Source: Bemisia tabaci (lineage: Eukaryota; Arthropoda; Insecta; Hemiptera; Aleyrodidae). Taken from it: a stretch of DNA of 64,000 nucleotides. This document shows, one piece after another, positions 63,236 to 64,000 of the stretch. Every line of letters begins with the position of its first letter. The stretch's first letter is position 1. The stretch lies in the NCBI RefSeq assembly GCF_918797505.1, contig NC_092793.1, forward strand, positions 45,992,243-46,056,242. The letters are read 5' to 3'. The position numbers and the translations under genes were made by a program. Below the pieces are notes generated by a model. The model made no database searches. It was not told the origin of the DNA and saw nothing but the letters and a program-made list of their open reading frames with translations.

Positions 63236-63492
63236 CATAGAGTCGTAATGTAAGTGGGAGAGCTGGCGCCATGTTCTGCTCGACGAGTTCCGAGCCCGGT
63301 GTGCAGGGTCACCTTTTCGATACATATTCGATCCAAAATGGCGGTGTGGAATATGGCCGGGTCCCCGTGTATCGCAAACAATCGATTATGTATCGAAAAA
63401 GGGATCCAGCGCCGCACAGGAATCTCGGAATTTAAGACCTGGAAAATGCCTGTAAGTGGCGCCAGCTCTCCCACTTGCATTACGACTTTATG
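63236..63492. mobile_element. TIR element with TA target duplication
   Basis: CATAGAGTCGTAATGTAAGT and GGGAGAGCTGGCGCCA at the left are mirrored by TGGCGCCAGCTCTCCCACTT and GCATTACGACTTTATG at the right (about 37-bp arms). TA lies outside both ends (63234-63235 and 63493-63494). No coding capacity. Confidence 0.85.
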
Positions 63493-63663
63493 TACTCCAT
63501 GGATTTTTAGGGCGAAACAAGAAACTATGAAACTATTAGATTCGGATAGGTACTGCATGAGGAAAATTAAACTTAAATATTGATTTTCCAGGAATCACGG
63601 GTAGACAACAAGAACTCTTTTAGAAAATACTTTAAATTTATTCCCCTTTTCTTTATTTTGCAG

Positions 63664-63847
63664 GCTGCCCGGGAAAATGGCGTCAAATCTAAGGTTCGGC
63701 AATAGTTGCAGACGGATGTCGTGCTTTCCGAATGAGGAGTGTCGGGCGGACACGATCGGGCGGAGAAATAACTATGTCGTATCTCAAGGCATCCCTCGGA
63801 TGAGTCAGCTGGTCCTCGCCAGAGTATGTGAAGCCCCGGATCAGTGA
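63664..63847 (+). CDS. Candidate terminal exon of unidentified gene
   Basis: After a pyrimidine-rich tract ending TTTTGCAG, the frame phase fits the preceding exon (ends with two codon bases), and the reading runs 61 codons to TGA at 63845. The encoded piece is Cys/Arg-rich (SCRRMSCFPNEEC). It is uncertain: the opposite strand also has open frames here and a retroelement fragment follows directly, so this may be transposon sequence. Confidence 0.3.
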
Positions 63848-63871
63848 ACAGCATATGAGTAAAACGACCGA

Positions 63872-63960
63872 ACTTTTCATCCAAAACCTTCATTAGTTCT
63901 TCAAAAGTTTCACTGTGCACAACGAAATCATCCAAAAAATTGACAATGTCTTTAAATCAC
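63872..63960 (-). pseudogene. Ty3/gypsy-like reverse transcriptase fragment
   Basis: On the minus strand 'NFLDDFVVHSETFEELMKVL' and the following 'DEKFGRF' match the active-site region (YLDD) of gypsy-class reverse transcriptases, with Leu-Asp-Asp intact. An in-frame stop lies just upstream and similarity ends abruptly after GRF, so it is a remnant. Confidence 0.75.
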
Positions 63961-64000
63961 AGATCGTAGAACTGACCCAGGGCAAACTGACTCCATCCAC
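63961..64000. other. Window end
   Basis: Short remaining sequence; may belong to the same retroelement, but too short to judge. Confidence 0.3.

Larger units (their letters stand above)
62306..63663. other. Intron or intergenic sequence with repeats
   Basis: Holds an 18-bp perfect palindrome (62432-62449), a 14-bp-stem hairpin (62457-62492), a dispersed repeat (62940-63130) and a TIR element (63236-63492). If the candidate exon at 63664 is real, this is an intron of the unidentified gene. Confidence 0.5.

Overview
This is nuclear DNA from an insect. It is AT-rich, its genes are split by GT-AG introns, and introns and intergenic DNA are full of short inverted-repeat transposons. One gene is an arthropod visual opsin. 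The opsin sequence and the repeat families fit a hemipteran, most likely a whitefly such as Bemisia; that assignment is from memory of the families, not from a search.

Layout. Positions 1-12.5 kb contain no gene I can support: a hAT-type terminus at the left edge, a GC-rich patch near 2.4 kb, a fold-back mariner remnant (4623-5626) and a TIR element carrying a perfect 34-bp hairpin (7627-8582). From 12554 to 25338 (+) lies a complete nine-exon K+-dependent Na+/Ca2+ exchanger (NCKX/SLC24), reconstructed to 500 residues with consistent splice phases; its introns carry many MITEs and one hAT-like element. 25.3-34.3 kb is a gene-free repeat field. 34354-41000 (+) is a complete seven-exon opsin of the UV/blue clade, 362 residues. 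On the minus strand follow FLAD1 (FAD synthase, four exons, 478 residues, 47803-43115) and, 76 nt upstream of it, RBIS (ribosomal biogenesis factor, two exons, 106 residues, 51155-47880), whose intron contains a 1.33-kb palindrome. TRMT5 (tRNA m1G37 methyltransferase, 490 residues) is an intronless minus-strand gene at 56594-55122. From 60711 (+) at least two exons of a gene I cannot identify run toward the right edge, with a LINE remnant in its intron and a Ty3/gypsy reverse-transcriptase fragment at the window end.

The genes belong to separate jobs: photoreceptor light sensing (opsin), Ca2+ extrusion (NCKX, which can act in excitable cells), flavin cofactor supply (FLAD1) and translation (RBIS, TRMT5). 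RBIS and FLAD1 are packed so tightly that they probably share transcription or overlapping UTRs. I found no CRISPR array, tRNA, rRNA, bacterial or viral operon. The most unusual structures are the two large palindromes, the repeat unit shared between different transposon types, and the RBIS/FLAD1 arrangement; I do not see a clear new biological system.
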